DNA of 64,000 nt from Burkholderia ambifaria AMMD (GTDB lineage: Bacteria > Pseudomonadota > Gammaproteobacteria > Burkholderiales > Burkholderiaceae), in the NCBI RefSeq assembly GCF_000203915.1, contig NC_008392.1, positions 62,001 through 126,000 on the forward strand. Reading direction: 5' to 3'. The notes beneath the pieces were generated by a model. That model made no database searches, was not told where the DNA came from, and saw only the letters and a list, made by a program, of their open reading frames with translations. This document shows positions 1 to 7,917 of this stretch, piece by piece. Position 1 is the first letter of the stretch, and the number at the start of each line of letters is the position of its first letter. The position numbers were made by a program, and so were the translations under genes.

Positions 1-63
1 GAAGCTCCGGTCGCGCGCCACGGCCAGAAACACGAGCAGATCGTTGAGGTTTTCGCGCGGCAT
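1..63 (-). CDS. LysR-family regulator, N-terminus only
   Basis: Only the first 21 codons are in the window; the gene runs off the left edge. They read MPRENLNDLLVFLAVARDRSF, the typical first helix of the LysR winged helix-turn-helix. It is transcribed away from the DUF4148 and NepI-like exporter genes, a usual layout for a LysR regulator and its target, so control of that pair is a reasonable inference. Nothing can be said about its effector domain. Confidence 0.7.
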   Translation of the reverse strand, partial: MPRENLNDLLVFLAVARDRSF

Positions 64-285
64 GTCGGGCGGCTCCTGTCGAAACGGACGCCCATCCTAG
101 CACCGACACCGGCCCGTGCCGCCCGCCGCGGCCTCGGTCGATTCATCGGCGCAGCTTATAAGTCCAAGCGTGCCGCGCTACTTAATCGATCGGGCGCGGG
201 CCGATAGACTGCGAAGCGTTCAGGCTCCCGTGCGGCCGCTGCCGGCTTCGGGAAGCTTCCACGCATTCTTCCCGGAGTCCATCCC

Positions 286-549
286 ATGAAATCCCTTCTT
301 CGTCTCTTCGTCGCCGCGCTTGCCGTTTCCGCTCCGTTGCTCGCCCATGCGCAGGGCCTGACGCGCGAGCAGGTGCGCGAGGACATGATTCGCTACGAAG
401 CCGCCGGCTTCAATCCGGCGCGCGCCAATCCGCGCACGTGGGTCGACGATGCGCGGGTGGCGTCCACTCGCGTGATGGCGGCGCGCGATACCGACGGCCG
501 CACGTCGTTGGCCGATCGCGGCACGGCGGTCGTCGCGCATTGCGACTGA
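286..549 (+). CDS. Small secreted DUF4148 protein
   Basis: This 87-residue protein starts with a clear Sec signal peptide: basic MKSLLR, a hydrophobic stretch, and an AHA/Q cleavage site after about residue 22. The mature part opens with LTREQVREDMIRYEAAGFNP, the hallmark of DUF4148, a family of small periplasmic proteins abundant in Burkholderia and of unknown function. GGAG lies about nine bases before the ATG. The MFS gene begins 47 bases downstream on the same strand, so co-transcription is likely. Only the family assignment is supported; no molecular role is known. Confidence 0.85.
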   Translation: MKSLLRLFVAALAVSAPLLAHAQGLTREQVREDMIRYEAAGFNPARANPRTWVDDARVASTRVMAARDTDGRTSLADRGTAVVAHCD

Positions 550-596
550 CGCGCCCATCGCCGACGCCACCGATCCGCACTCTTCCCGATTCCACG

Positions 597-1811
597 ATGC
601 AAGCCGTTTCCCCTTCCGATCGCGGGCCCGCGCCCGTTCGCGCCGCCGCGTGGGGCGCCGTCCTCGCGATGGCGCTCGGCGCGTTCGCGCTCGTCGCATC
701 CGAATTCATGCCGGTCAGCCTGCTGACGCCGATCGCGCACGATCTGCGGATCAGCGAAGGACAGGCGGGCCAGGCGATCTCCGTATCGGGCGCGTTCGCG
801 CTGCTCACGAGCCTGTTCATCTCGTCGCTGGCCGGCCGGCGCGACCGCAAGCGGGTGCTGCTGTCGCTGACGCTGCTGATGATCGTGTCCGGCACGGTCG
901 TCGCATTCGCGCCGAACTATCTGGCGTTCATTGCGGGGCGCGCGCTGATCGGCGTCGCCATCGGCGGGTTCTGGTCGATGTCGGCGGCCACCGCGATGCG
1001 CCTCGTGCCGGACCGGCAGGTGCCGCGCGCGCTGGCGATCGTGAATGGCGGCAACGCGCTGGCCACCGTCGTCGCCGCGCCGCTCGGCAGCTTCCTCGGC
1101 GGCATCGTCGGCTGGCGATGGGCGTTCTTCTGCGTCGTGCCGGTCGCCGCGATCGCGTTCGGCTGGAAGCTCGCGAGCCTGCCGCGCATGCACGCCACGC
1201 ACGGCAGCGCCTCGCCCGGCCGCGCGTTCGCGCTGCTGGCGAGCGCGCCGGTCGCGCTCGGCATGACGGCGGTCAGCGTCTTTTTCATGGGGCAGTTCAC
1301 GCTGTTCACGTACTTGCGGCCGTTCCTCGAAGCCGTGACGCACGCGGGCGCCGCCGGGTTGTCGGTGCTGCTGCTCGTGATCGGCGTCGCGGGGTTCGCG
1401 GGGACGATCCTGATCGGCACATTCCTGCAACGCGGGCTGTACCGGACGTTGATCGTCATCCCCGGCCTGATGGCGGCGGTCGCCATCGCGCTGATCGCGT
1501 TCGGCCACTCGATCGGCGCGACCGCCGCGCTGCTGGCGGTCTGGGGGCTGCTCGGCACCGCGGCGCCCGTCGGTTGGTGGACGTGGCTGGCCCGTGCGCT
1601 GCCGCGCGACGCGGAAGCCGGCGGCGGCCTGATGGTGGCGGTCGTGCAGCTCGCGATCGCGCTCGGTGCGACGGCCGGCGGCGTGCTGTTCGACCTGCAC
1701 GGTTATCGCGCGACGTTCGGGCTGAGCGCGGGCCTGCTCGTTGCCGCCGGCGTACTCGCCGCGCTGGCGGCGCGGGCCGCGTTGCGCGCCGAGGCCGCCG
1801 GCCCCGCGTGA
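597..1811 (+). CDS. NepI-like MFS efflux transporter
   Basis: A 404-residue, 12-helix major facilitator of the DHA1 drug/nucleoside exporter type. Visible features are SEFMPVSLLTPIAHDL in helix 1, a GRRDRKR loop between helices 2 and 3, and GGFWSMSAATAMRLVP near helix 4. The last closely resembles the purine-ribonucleoside exporter NepI as I remember it. The substrate is therefore probably a nucleoside or other small hydrophobic compound, but this is inference. The ATG at 597 was chosen because the first helix needs it; the frame stays open upstream without family-like sequence. No strong ribosome site is visible. Its last codons are part of a 58-bp tandem duplication that continues past the stop. 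Confidence 0.85.
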   Translation: MQAVSPSDRGPAPVRAAAWGAVLAMALGAFALVASEFMPVSLLTPIAHDLRISEGQAGQAISVSGAFALLTSLFISSLAGRRDRKRVLLSLTLLMIVSGTVVAFAPNYLAFIAGRALIGVAIGGFWSMSAATAMRLVPDRQVPRALAIVNGGNALATVVAAPLGSFLGGIVGWRWAFFCVVPVAAIAFGWKLASLPRMHATHGSASPGRAFALLASAPVALGMTAVSVFFMGQFTLFTYLRPFLEAVTHAGAAGLSVLLLVIGVAGFAGTILIGTFLQRGLYRTLIVIPGLMAAVAIALIAFGHSIGATAALLAVWGLLGTAAPVGWWTWLARALPRDAEAGGGLMVAVVQLAIALGATAGGVLFDLHGYRATFGLSAGLLVAAGVLAALAARAALRAEAAGPA

Positions 1812-1886
1812 CGGGCCCAGCGCGCCGTCGCGGGCCGCGCTGCGCGCCGAGGCCGCCGCCCGCACGTGACGGCCGCAGCCGGCCGT
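1771..1886 (+). repeat. 58-bp imperfect tandem repeat over the MFS stop codon
   Basis: Bases 1771-1828 (last MFS codons, stop and flank) recur with a handful of mismatches at 1829-1886. Both copies carry CGCGGGCCGCG, GCGCGCCGAGGCCGCCG and GTGACGG at matching positions. The second copy supplies the stem of the terminator. Confidence 0.8.
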
Positions 1887-1898
1887 CGCGGTTTTTTT
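1868..1898 (+). terminator. Rho-independent terminator of the NepI-like gene
   Basis: A 7-bp stem GACGGCC/GGCCGTC (1868-1874 with 1881-1887) and a six-base loop are followed by GCGG and a run of seven T. It ends on the stop codon of the convergent response regulator. Confidence 0.8.
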
Positions 1899-2373
1899 AC
1901 ACACCCCGTGTAACGCCCGCGTCCTGCCGCGCGCCGCCGTAGGCGGCGTCCAGATAACGCAGCAGCCGGTGCGGCGTCAGCGGCTTCGCACAATGCGCGT
2001 CGAAGCCGGCTTCGCGCGCACGCTCGCGATCGCTCTGCGACGCGAATGCGGTGCATGCGATAAGCAGCATGTCGGCGGTGTGCGGGTCGCCGCGCAGCCG
2101 CTTCGCGAGTTGCAGGCCGTCGAGGCCCGGCATCGCGATGTCCAGCACGATCGCGAACGGCTGCCAGTCGCGCGCGAGATCACAGACGGCGAACGGATCG
2201 TCCGCGACGCGGCATTCGAAGCCGCGCGCCTGGAGCAGCAATCGCAGCGCATCGGCCGCGTCGCGATAGTCGTCGACGACCAGCACGCGGCGCAGCCGGC
2301 GCGGCACGCTATCGGATGGGCGCCACAGCAGCACGTCGTCGGCGGCCGGATCGTCGCCGGAGAGGATTTGCAT
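1897..2373 (-). CDS. Receiver-only response regulator
   Basis: This 158-residue protein is a single receiver domain after a roughly 27-residue lead. The acidic pair is at D34/D35, the phospho-acceptor is D78 (VLDIAMPGLDG), the switch Thr lies in IACTAF, and the conserved Lys is in AKP near residue 130. There is no output domain, so it probably acts in a phosphorelay or by protein contact, like CheY or Spo0F. The ATG at 2373 has AGGGAG upstream; longer in-frame starts have no such site. Two hybrid kinases and a receiver-tailed ABC exporter in the same region are possible partners. A weak sigma-54-like element lies about 34 bases upstream. Confidence 0.85.
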   Translation of the reverse strand: MQILSGDDPAADDVLLWRPSDSVPRRLRRVLVVDDYRDAADALRLLLQARGFECRVADDPFAVCDLARDWQPFAIVLDIAMPGLDGLQLAKRLRGDPHTADMLLIACTAFASQSDRERAREAGFDAHCAKPLTPHRLLRYLDAAYGGARQDAGVTRGV

Positions 2374-2406
2374 CGCGTTTCTCCCTGTGATCGGACACGG
2401 CCCCGG

Positions 2407-2422
2407 CGCAAACTGCGCGCCC
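2407..2422 (-). promoter_or_regulatory. Weak sigma-54-like promoter of the receiver protein
   Basis: GGCGCG-N4-TTGC on the minus strand keeps the -24 GG, -12 GC and their spacing but has G where consensus has A. It points toward the receiver gene at 2373. Confidence 0.4.
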
Positions 2423-2445
2423 ATATTGGCGCGATCGCCTGCACG

Positions 2446-2461
2446 GGGCATGCCGGTTGCT
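2446..2461 (+). promoter_or_regulatory. Sigma-54 promoter of udgX and the Nramp-like gene
   Basis: GGGCATGCCGGTTGCT matches GGCAYG-N4-TTGC exactly. A start near 2472 would give a leader of about 135 bases before udgX. Confidence 0.7.
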
Positions 2462-2606
2462 GCAAATGGTCGAAATCGTCGATATGGGAGCCGTCGATGC
2501 GCGCACCGCCGCTGTTCCGACCCGGTAGGAACTTCAATCCGCCTGCAGCCCGCCGGCCAACGCACCGTGACACAGGTGCGGCGCCGGCCTGCGCGGGAGG
2601 CCGCGC

Positions 2607-3260
2607 ATGACGCGCCACGCGCCCGCGAAGCCCGCCGCGCCCCACGACCAAGCGCCGGCCACGCTCGACGCGTGCCGTCGCTGCGGGCTATGGGAACACG
2701 CGACGCAGCCGGTGCCCGGCGCGGGGCCCACGGACGCGCGCATCATGCTGGTCGGCGAGCAGCCGGGTGACCAGGAAGACCGCACGGGCATCCCGTTCGT
2801 CGGCGCGGCGGGCCGCATGCTCGACCGCGCGCTCGACGAAGCGGGCATCGAGCGCGCGAGCGTGTACGTGACCAATGCGGTCAAGCACTTCAAGTGGGAG
2901 CCGCGCGGCAAGCGGCGAATGCACAAGACGCCCGCGCAGCGCGAGGTCGCCGCGTGCCATTACTGGCTCGAGCGCGAGCTCGCCGCGCTGGGCCCGCGCG
3001 TGATCGTCGCGCTCGGCGCTACGGCGCTGCGGGCCGTGCTGCAGGACAACAACGCGACGCTGGAGCGCACGCGCCAGCCCGTGCGCTCGCCCGACGGCTG
3101 TCTCGTCGTCGCGACCTATCACCCGTCCTACGTGCTGCGCACGCGCGGCGCCGATTCGCGCGAGCAGGCTTACCGGACGCTCGTCGACGCGCTGCGCACC
3201 GCGTCGCGCCTCGCGCGCGGCAGCGGCGGCACGCACGGCGCTCGGGGAGACGCCGAATGA
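2607..3260 (+). CDS. udgX: UdgX-type uracil-DNA glycosylase (covalent uracil binder)
   Basis: This 217-residue protein belongs to the family 4-like UDG superfamily with an iron-sulfur cluster (C23, C26 and later Cys). Two UdgX hallmarks are present: GEQPGDQEDRTG at 50-61 and the R-loop KRRMHKTP at 102-109. In characterised UdgX the His of that loop (here H106) attacks the deoxyribose after uracil excision and leaves the enzyme covalently bound to DNA. HPSYVLR near residue 174 is the second active-site motif. The stop overlaps the start of the Nramp-like gene (ATGA), so the two are translationally coupled. A perfect sigma-54 element lies upstream. A role in stress-time DNA protection is inference. 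Confidence 0.9.
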   Translation: MTRHAPAKPAAPHDQAPATLDACRRCGLWEHATQPVPGAGPTDARIMLVGEQPGDQEDRTGIPFVGAAGRMLDRALDEAGIERASVYVTNAVKHFKWEPRGKRRMHKTPAQREVAACHYWLERELAALGPRVIVALGATALRAVLQDNNATLERTRQPVRSPDGCLVVATYHPSYVLRTRGADSREQAYRTLVDALRTASRLARGSGGTHGARGDAE

Positions 3261-4807
3261 ACGATCTGCGCGGCGACGACGCGTCGCGCGAGGCCGGTGC
3301 TGGCGCTGGTCCTGGTGCTGGTCCTGGTGCTGGTGCTGGTGCGGGTGCGGGTGCGGGTGCGGGTGCGGGTGCGGGTGCGGGTGCCGCTGCCGGTGCCGCT
3401 GCCGGTGCCGGTGCCGATGCTGGCGCCGGTGCCAATGCTGGTGCCGCTGCCGATGCTGGTACCGCTGCCGATGCTGGTGCCGCTGCCGATGCTGGTACCG
3501 CTGCCGATGCTGGTACCGCTGCCGGTACCGCCGCCGCTGCCCCTGCCGCCCCCGCCGCGAAGCCCTGGTACCGCCGGCTCGGCCCCGGCCTGCTCGCGGG
3601 CGCGTCCGACGCCGACCCGAGCAACATCGCGGTCTATGCGCAGGCCGGCAGCCAGTTCGGCTTCCACATGCTGTGGATGACCATCGTCGCGCTGCCGATG
3701 ATGGTGGCCGTGCAGCTCGCGTCGGCGTTCATCGGACGCACCAATCGCGAAGGCCTCGTCGCGGGCATCCGCAAGCAGTTCTCCGACCGGCTCGCCAAAG
3801 GGCTGATCGTGATGATCGTGATCGTCAACGTGATCAACGTCGGCGCTGATCTCGCCGCGATGGGCGACGCGACCGCGCTCGTCGCCGGCGGGCGCAGCTA
3901 CTGGTATGCGCCCGTCTACGGCCTCGGGTCGCTCGCGCTGCAGGTGCTGCTGTCCTACGAGCGCTACGCGCGCTGGCTGAAATGGATGACGCTCGGCCTG
4001 CTCGCGTACGTGCTCGAACTCGGCTTCGTGCACATCGAATGGCGCAACCTGCTGCACGCGCTCGTGCTGCCGCATGTCGCGTTCACGCACGAATACGCGA
4101 CGACCGCGGTCGCGGTGCTCGGCACGACGCTGAGCCCGTACCTGTTCGTGTGGCAGGCCGCGCTCGAAGTGGAGGAAACCCAGGCCGAGCGCCGCAACGG
4201 CGACACCGCGTGCGCGCCCGGCGCGCGCCGCGAAACCGAACGGCGCATCACGTTCGATACCTGGACCGGGATGATCGTGACCAACGCGGTGTCGTTCTGC
4301 ATCATGGTGATCGGCGCGGCGGTGTTCTTCACACACGGCAAGCACGACATCGGCTCCACCGCGCAGGCCGCCGAGGCGCTGCGCCCGATCGCCGGCGAAG
4401 CGGCGTTCCTCGTGTTCGCGTTCGGCATCGTCGGCTGCGGGCTGCTCGCGATCCCCGCATTCGCGGGCAGCGCCGCGTACGGCTGCGCGGAGGCCTGGCG
4501 GTTCCGCGAAGGCCTGAACGAGCCGGTGCGGCGCGCGCCCGCGTTCTACTCGGTGCTGGCGGCTTGCGTGCTCGTCGGCATCGCGATCTGTTTCAGTCCG
4601 GTCAATCCGATCAAGGCGCTGTACTGGAGCGCGGTGCTCAACGGCATCGCGGCGGTGCCGATGCTCGTGCTGGTGATGCTGCTGTCGCAGCGGCGCGACG
4701 CGGCCGGGCAGCCGGGCAGCGGGATCGTGTCGAAACTGTTCGGATGGCTCGCAGTCACGCTGATGGTGGCGTCGGTGGTCCTGATGACCGTGGACATGCT
4801 GAGCTGA
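3257..4807 (+). CDS. Nramp-like metal transporter with long Ala/Gly repeat N-terminus
   Basis: A 516-residue protein. Residues 13-100 are almost only Ala, Gly, Asp, Thr and Pro, encoded by a tandem repeat. From about 103 on it is an Nramp (SLC11) fold with about 11 helices. Helix 1 reads GASDADPSNI, keeping the Asp and Asn that bind metal. Helix 6 reads GTTLSPYLFVWQA, so the Met and His of canonical Mn/Fe Nramps (MPHN) are replaced. This points to a divergent branch whose ion may differ, possibly Mg or another hard cation; that is inference. ATG at 3257 overlaps the udgX stop. The acidic insert before the sixth helix is unremarkable. Confidence 0.85.
   Translation: MNDLRGDDASREAGAGAGPGAGPGAGAGAGAGAGAGAGAGAGAAAGAAAGAGADAGAGANAGAAADAGTAADAGAAADAGTAADAGTAAGTAAAAPAAPAAKPWYRRLGPGLLAGASDADPSNIAVYAQAGSQFGFHMLWMTIVALPMMVAVQLASAFIGRTNREGLVAGIRKQFSDRLAKGLIVMIVIVNVINVGADLAAMGDATALVAGGRSYWYAPVYGLGSLALQVLLSYERYARWLKWMTLGLLAYVLELGFVHIEWRNLLHALVLPHVAFTHEYATTAVAVLGTTLSPYLFVWQAALEVEETQAERRNGDTACAPGARRETERRITFDTWTGMIVTNAVSFCIMVIGAAVFFTHGKHDIGSTAQAAEALRPIAGEAAFLVFAFGIVGCGLLAIPAFAGSAAYGCAEAWRFREGLNEPVRRAPAFYSVLAACVLVGIAICFSPVNPIKALYWSAVLNGIAAVPMLVLVMLLSQRRDAAGQPGSGIVSKLFGWLAVTLMVASVVLMTVDMLS
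3293..3556 (+). repeat. In-frame minisatellite coding for Ala/Gly/Asp low complexity
   Basis: Tandem units include a GGTGCG hexamer run around 3337-3384 and an 18-bp unit of the form GCTGCCGATGCTGGTACC repeated about five times around 3444-3530. All units are multiples of three, so copy changes would alter length without breaking frame. Confidence 0.85.
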
Positions 4808-4894
4808 GCTGAACTGAGCCGAGCGTGACGATGCGATTGGATTCGGTTGCGTGCGCAACCATTGAAGCGGAAACGGGAAAGTGAGAACACAGAG

Positions 4895-4948
4895 AAAAAA
4901 AGCCGGCCAACCGGGCGGCCGCACGTGCGGCACAGCCCGGTTGCCGGC
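4895..4948 (-). terminator. Terminator of the ferritin-like gene
   Basis: Read on the minus strand, a long near-perfect GC stem (4902-4916 pairing with 4935-4948) is followed by seven T. It lies ten bases past the ferritin-like stop and closes the whole minus-strand run that starts at 9717. Confidence 0.85.
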
Positions 4949-4957
4949 CCCGCGCGG

Positions 4958-5569
4958 TTACATCATCTTGCCGCGCGAACGTTCGGCACGCGCCGCATCG
5001 GCCGCCGATTCCACCTTCTTCACTTCCTCCGGCGGCGGCAGCACGGCCTTGAAGCCCATCGACTCGATCCACATCTCGCGCGCCCAGCCGCGGGTGTGAT
5101 ACAGGTGATGGTCCTCGTCGGCCTCGACCTCGTCGTGCGCGGCCTTCAGCGCCTTCGCCGCGTCGCTGTCACGCAACTGGTCAGCCGCATAGCCGATCAG
5201 CTCCCAATTCAGGTGATCCTTGGTTTCGGCGAGCACCACGCATTCGGCCGCGACGACCTGCGCGACCGCTGGATCGGCCTGCTTCTTCGCCTGCTCGATC
5301 ACCTGGACCAGCGACTTGCCGGTCGCCGCCACCGCGGCACGCCCCGGCGACTGCGTGTCCGGATCGAGACCGAGCGTTTCGAACAGCTTGCGCAGCACCT
5401 CCTGGTGATGCATCGTCTCGCGGTGGTACTTCTCCCATTCCTTGTGCAGGTCCGCGTCGGTCGCGCACTTGATCGCGGCCTCGTAGATCTTCGCCCCGCC
5501 AAGCTCGGTCTCGTATGCCTGACAGAGCAGTTCGAGGATGCCTTCGTGCTTCGATTGCCGTTGGGCCAT
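4958..5569 (-). CDS. Ferritin-like four-helix protein
   Basis: A 203-residue, highly helical and acidic protein. Its spaced E...E..H signatures (AYETELGGAKIYEAAI, KYHRETMHHQEVL, AAECVVLAETKDHLNWEL, EVEADEDHHLYH) fit the four helices of a di-iron ferritin-like bundle. The probable ligands are a Glu in helix 1, E-x2-H type in helix 2, and Glu/His in helices 3 and 4. No signal peptide is seen, so it is likely cytoplasmic. It is the last gene of the sigma-54-linked run, next to DUF4142, another ferritin-like family. Iron sequestration or peroxide detoxification is plausible, but the exact family and reaction are not certain. Confidence 0.75.
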   Translation of the reverse strand: MAQRQSKHEGILELLCQAYETELGGAKIYEAAIKCATDADLHKEWEKYHRETMHHQEVLRKLFETLGLDPDTQSPGRAAVAATGKSLVQVIEQAKKQADPAVAQVVAAECVVLAETKDHLNWELIGYAADQLRDSDAAKALKAAHDEVEADEDHHLYHTRGWAREMWIESMGFKAVLPPPEEVKKVESAADAARAERSRGKMM

Positions 5570-5628
5570 GACTGCTTCTCCGAAAATGCGGGCCGCCCAC
5601 GCGGCCCTGGGGTTGAACCGGGCGCGCG

Positions 5629-6240
5629 TTACTGCGCGCCCACCTTGCGTTGGAGCGCCTCCGCCATGCTCAGGTGATGCTTGAGCGTCGGCAGCGTGGC
5701 TTTCGCGAATGCGCGCAGCTGCGCGTCCTTGCCGTCGCGCGCCTCGCCTTCGAACAGCGCGACCGCCTTGCGGTGCGCGTCGGGGCCGGCCGCCGCGACA
5801 TACGCGGTGTCGAAGTCGTGGCCGCTCTTGCCGCGCAGCGCCTCGACGTCCGGATCCGAGATCTGCTCGACCTGCGGCTTCATGCCCTTGCGCGCGGCGA
5901 TCTGGGTGAGCTTCGCGTTCGCCTTGCTGTGATCGGCCACCATGCGTTTCGCGAATGCGCGCACGTCGGCCGACTGCGCCTGCTTCAACGCGAGCTGGCT
6001 CGCCTGCACCTCGGCCTTGCCGGCCATCGCGGCCTTGTCGATGAATTCCGCGTCGCCGCCCTGCGGCGCCTTCGCCATGCCGGCGTCGCCCGTGGCGGCG
6101 CCCGACGACGGGTTGATCACGCCGCCCGGCACATGCGAATTCGATGCGGGCGGCTCGCTCGGCATCTGTGCGTGCGCGAGTCCCGACACGGCGAGCACGC
6201 CCGCGGCGAGCGCCGCGATCGTCCAGTTGGGTTGCTTCAT
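5629..6240 (-). CDS. Exported DUF4142 protein
   Basis: This 203-residue protein has a signal peptide ending AHA/Q at about residue 24, a Ser/Gly/Pro linker, and a DUF4142 domain from about residue 64 (DKAAMAGKAEVQASQLALKQAQSADVR is split over two helices, then MVADHSKAN and H residues near the end). DUF4142 is a helical bundle of the ferritin-like superfamily found in the periplasm; its reaction is unknown. It lies 28 bases behind an SDR gene and 59 bases before the cytoplasmic ferritin-like gene. The locus thus offers an exported and a cytosolic ferritin-like protein in one run. Confidence 0.85.
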   Translation of the reverse strand: MKQPNWTIAALAAGVLAVSGLAHAQMPSEPPASNSHVPGGVINPSSGAATGDAGMAKAPQGGDAEFIDKAAMAGKAEVQASQLALKQAQSADVRAFAKRMVADHSKANAKLTQIAARKGMKPQVEQISDPDVEALRGKSGHDFDTAYVAAAGPDAHRKAVALFEGEARDGKDAQLRAFAKATLPTLKHHLSMAEALQRKVGAQ

Positions 6241-6268
6241 GCGCTTTCTCCTTGTGTGGGGGGAGCCG

Positions 6269-7126
6269 TCAGCCGCCGACGATCGAGCCGCCGTTCGGAT
6301 GCAATGTCTGTCCGGTCATGTAGCTCGCGCCTTCCGATGCGAGCAGCACGTAGCAGCCGATCAGCTCGTCGGGCTGCCCCGGCCGCTTCAGCGGCACGTT
6401 CGAGCCGAACTTCGCGACTTCGTCGGCGCTGAAGGTCGACGGGATCAGCGGCGTCCAGATCGGCCCCGGCGCGACGGCGTTCACGCGAATGTCGCGCTCG
6501 GCCAATTCGATCGATAGCGAACGCGTGAACGCGACGATCGCGCCCTTGGTCGCCGAGTAGTCGAGCAGCTTCGGGCTGCCGTGATACGCGGTGACCGACG
6601 CGGTGTTGACGATGCGTCCACCGGGCTTCATGTGCTGAAGCGCCGCCTGCGTGCAGAAGATCATCCCGTACACGTTGGTGCGGAACGTGCGCTCGAGCTG
6701 TTCCTCCGTCACGTCCTCGATACCGGGTTGCGGATGCTGTTCGCCCGCGTTGTTCACGAGCACGTCGAGCCGGCCGAGCTTTTCGACGGTGCGCGCCACG
6801 GCGTCGCGCGCCTGGCGGCGCTCGCCGATGTCGCAGGCGATCGCCTCGCAGCGCCGGCCCGCCTGCTCGATCAGTTGCTTGGTATGCGCGGCATCGTCCG
6901 ATTCGTTCAGGTAGACGATCGCGACGTCCGCGCCCTCCTTCGCGAAACCGATCGCGACCGCGCGGCCGATGCCGCTGTCGCCGCCGGTCACGAGCGCGAC
7001 CTTGCCGGCCAGCTTGCCGCTGCCGACGTAATCGGCCGCTTCGTCGCGCGGCTTCGGATGCATGTCCCGCTCGCTGCCCGGCTGCTGCGTCTGCTTCTGG
7101 GGCGGCGGGGTCTTTGCCGTGGTCAT
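6269..7126 (-). CDS. YghA/YdaD-type short-chain dehydrogenase
   Basis: A classical 285-residue SDR with an N-terminal extension of about 40 residues (PPPQKQTQQPG, then PKPRDEAADYVG), as in YghA/YdaD stress proteins. It has the NAD(P)-binding TGGDSGIG, the structural NNAGEQ, catalytic Ser in NTASVTAY, and YSATK for the Tyr-Lys pair. The substrate is unknown; relatives in general-stress regulons are often called glucose dehydrogenase-like without proof. A perfect TGGCACG-N4-TTGC sigma-54 element lies about 36 bases upstream of the ATG, so it can be transcribed separately from the genes before it. Confidence 0.85.
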   Translation of the reverse strand: MTTAKTPPPQKQTQQPGSERDMHPKPRDEAADYVGSGKLAGKVALVTGGDSGIGRAVAIGFAKEGADVAIVYLNESDDAAHTKQLIEQAGRRCEAIACDIGERRQARDAVARTVEKLGRLDVLVNNAGEQHPQPGIEDVTEEQLERTFRTNVYGMIFCTQAALQHMKPGGRIVNTASVTAYHGSPKLLDYSATKGAIVAFTRSLSIELAERDIRVNAVAPGPIWTPLIPSTFSADEVAKFGSNVPLKRPGQPDELIGCYVLLASEGASYMTGQTLHPNGGSIVGG

Positions 7127-7161
7127 GGGTTCCTCCTTGAACGGGTGTCGGCGACACGTGT

Positions 7162-7177
7162 CGCAATCGGCGTGCCA
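7162..7177 (-). promoter_or_regulatory. Sigma-54 promoter before the SDR-DUF4142-ferritin genes
   Basis: TGGCACGCCGATTGCG on the minus strand is a full match to TGGCAYG-N4-TTGC. The predicted start, near 7151, is about 25 bases from the SDR ATG. Confidence 0.75.
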
Positions 7178-7256
7178 CGTCCGGCACGCCGGCCCGGGCA
7201 GGGTGACAGGGCCCGAGCGTCACACCGCATTGCAAGCACGTGCAGAAACGACCTGC

Positions 7257-7829
7257 TCAATGCGGCGCGCCCTGCGTGGTGCCGTCCGGCCGGCGCACCG
7301 GATCGAAGTCGCGCCACTGGCCGTCCTGCCAGTCGCCTTCGACGCGCTCGATCGATTGCGCGCCGGTCGCGCGCAGCACGTCTTCGGCGGCGGCGGCGGT
7401 CGTCGCCGTCACGCGCGCGGCCAGGATCACGCCGGTTTCGGTGTGCGCGAGCGTGCCCTTGCCTTCGGCCTGCTGGCCGCGCATCCGGCCGAGCGCGCCG
7501 CCGAACGCGCCGAGATACGCGCCGGCGAGTGCGCCCGCGGCCGGCACGAACCAGTAGTGCACGCCGATCGCATAGACGATCATCCCGACGACCGCGCCGA
7601 TCGCCAGCCCGCGCAGCGCGCCGACCATCGCGCCGCGCCCGCCCGGCTTCGCGGCCGTATCGGCATACACGTCGCCGCCGATCGGAAAGCGCGCGTGCTG
7701 GCCGCCCGGGTTCAGGAAGAAGATCGACACGTCGTCCGGGCCGAACGCGCGCTCGTACAGGTGGCGCGCCCCACCTTCCGCTTCATCGAACGTCGTGAAG
7801 CGGCCTGCGACGATCATCGCCATGCTCAT
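7257..7829 (-). CDS. Membrane protein with central glycine-rich hydrophobic segment
   Basis: A 190-residue protein. Its N-terminal part (MIVAGRFTTFDEAEGGARHLYE) resembles the short alpha/beta module at the start of general-stress and DUF1269-like proteins. Two glycine-rich hydrophobic helices follow (about 72-120, GLAIGAVVGMIVYAIG and AAGALAGAYLGAFGGALG), then a soluble C-terminal tail with alternating beta character. The start at 7829 has GAGGAG just upstream; another ATG at 7823 is possible. It sits in the sigma-54-linked run between the two SDR genes. Function unknown; membrane stress protein is the most that can be said. Confidence 0.65.
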   Translation of the reverse strand: MSMAMIVAGRFTTFDEAEGGARHLYERAFGPDDVSIFFLNPGGQHARFPIGGDVYADTAAKPGGRGAMVGALRGLAIGAVVGMIVYAIGVHYWFVPAAGALAGAYLGAFGGALGRMRGQQAEGKGTLAHTETGVILAARVTATTAAAAEDVLRATGAQSIERVEGDWQDGQWRDFDPVRRPDGTTQGAPH

Positions 7830-7917
7830 GCTCCTCCTCGTCACGGTGACGGTGTGGGTAACGGTGCTGGTGACGCGCCGTGCACGCGACGGCGCGCACG
7901 GCGTAACGCGGCAGCGC

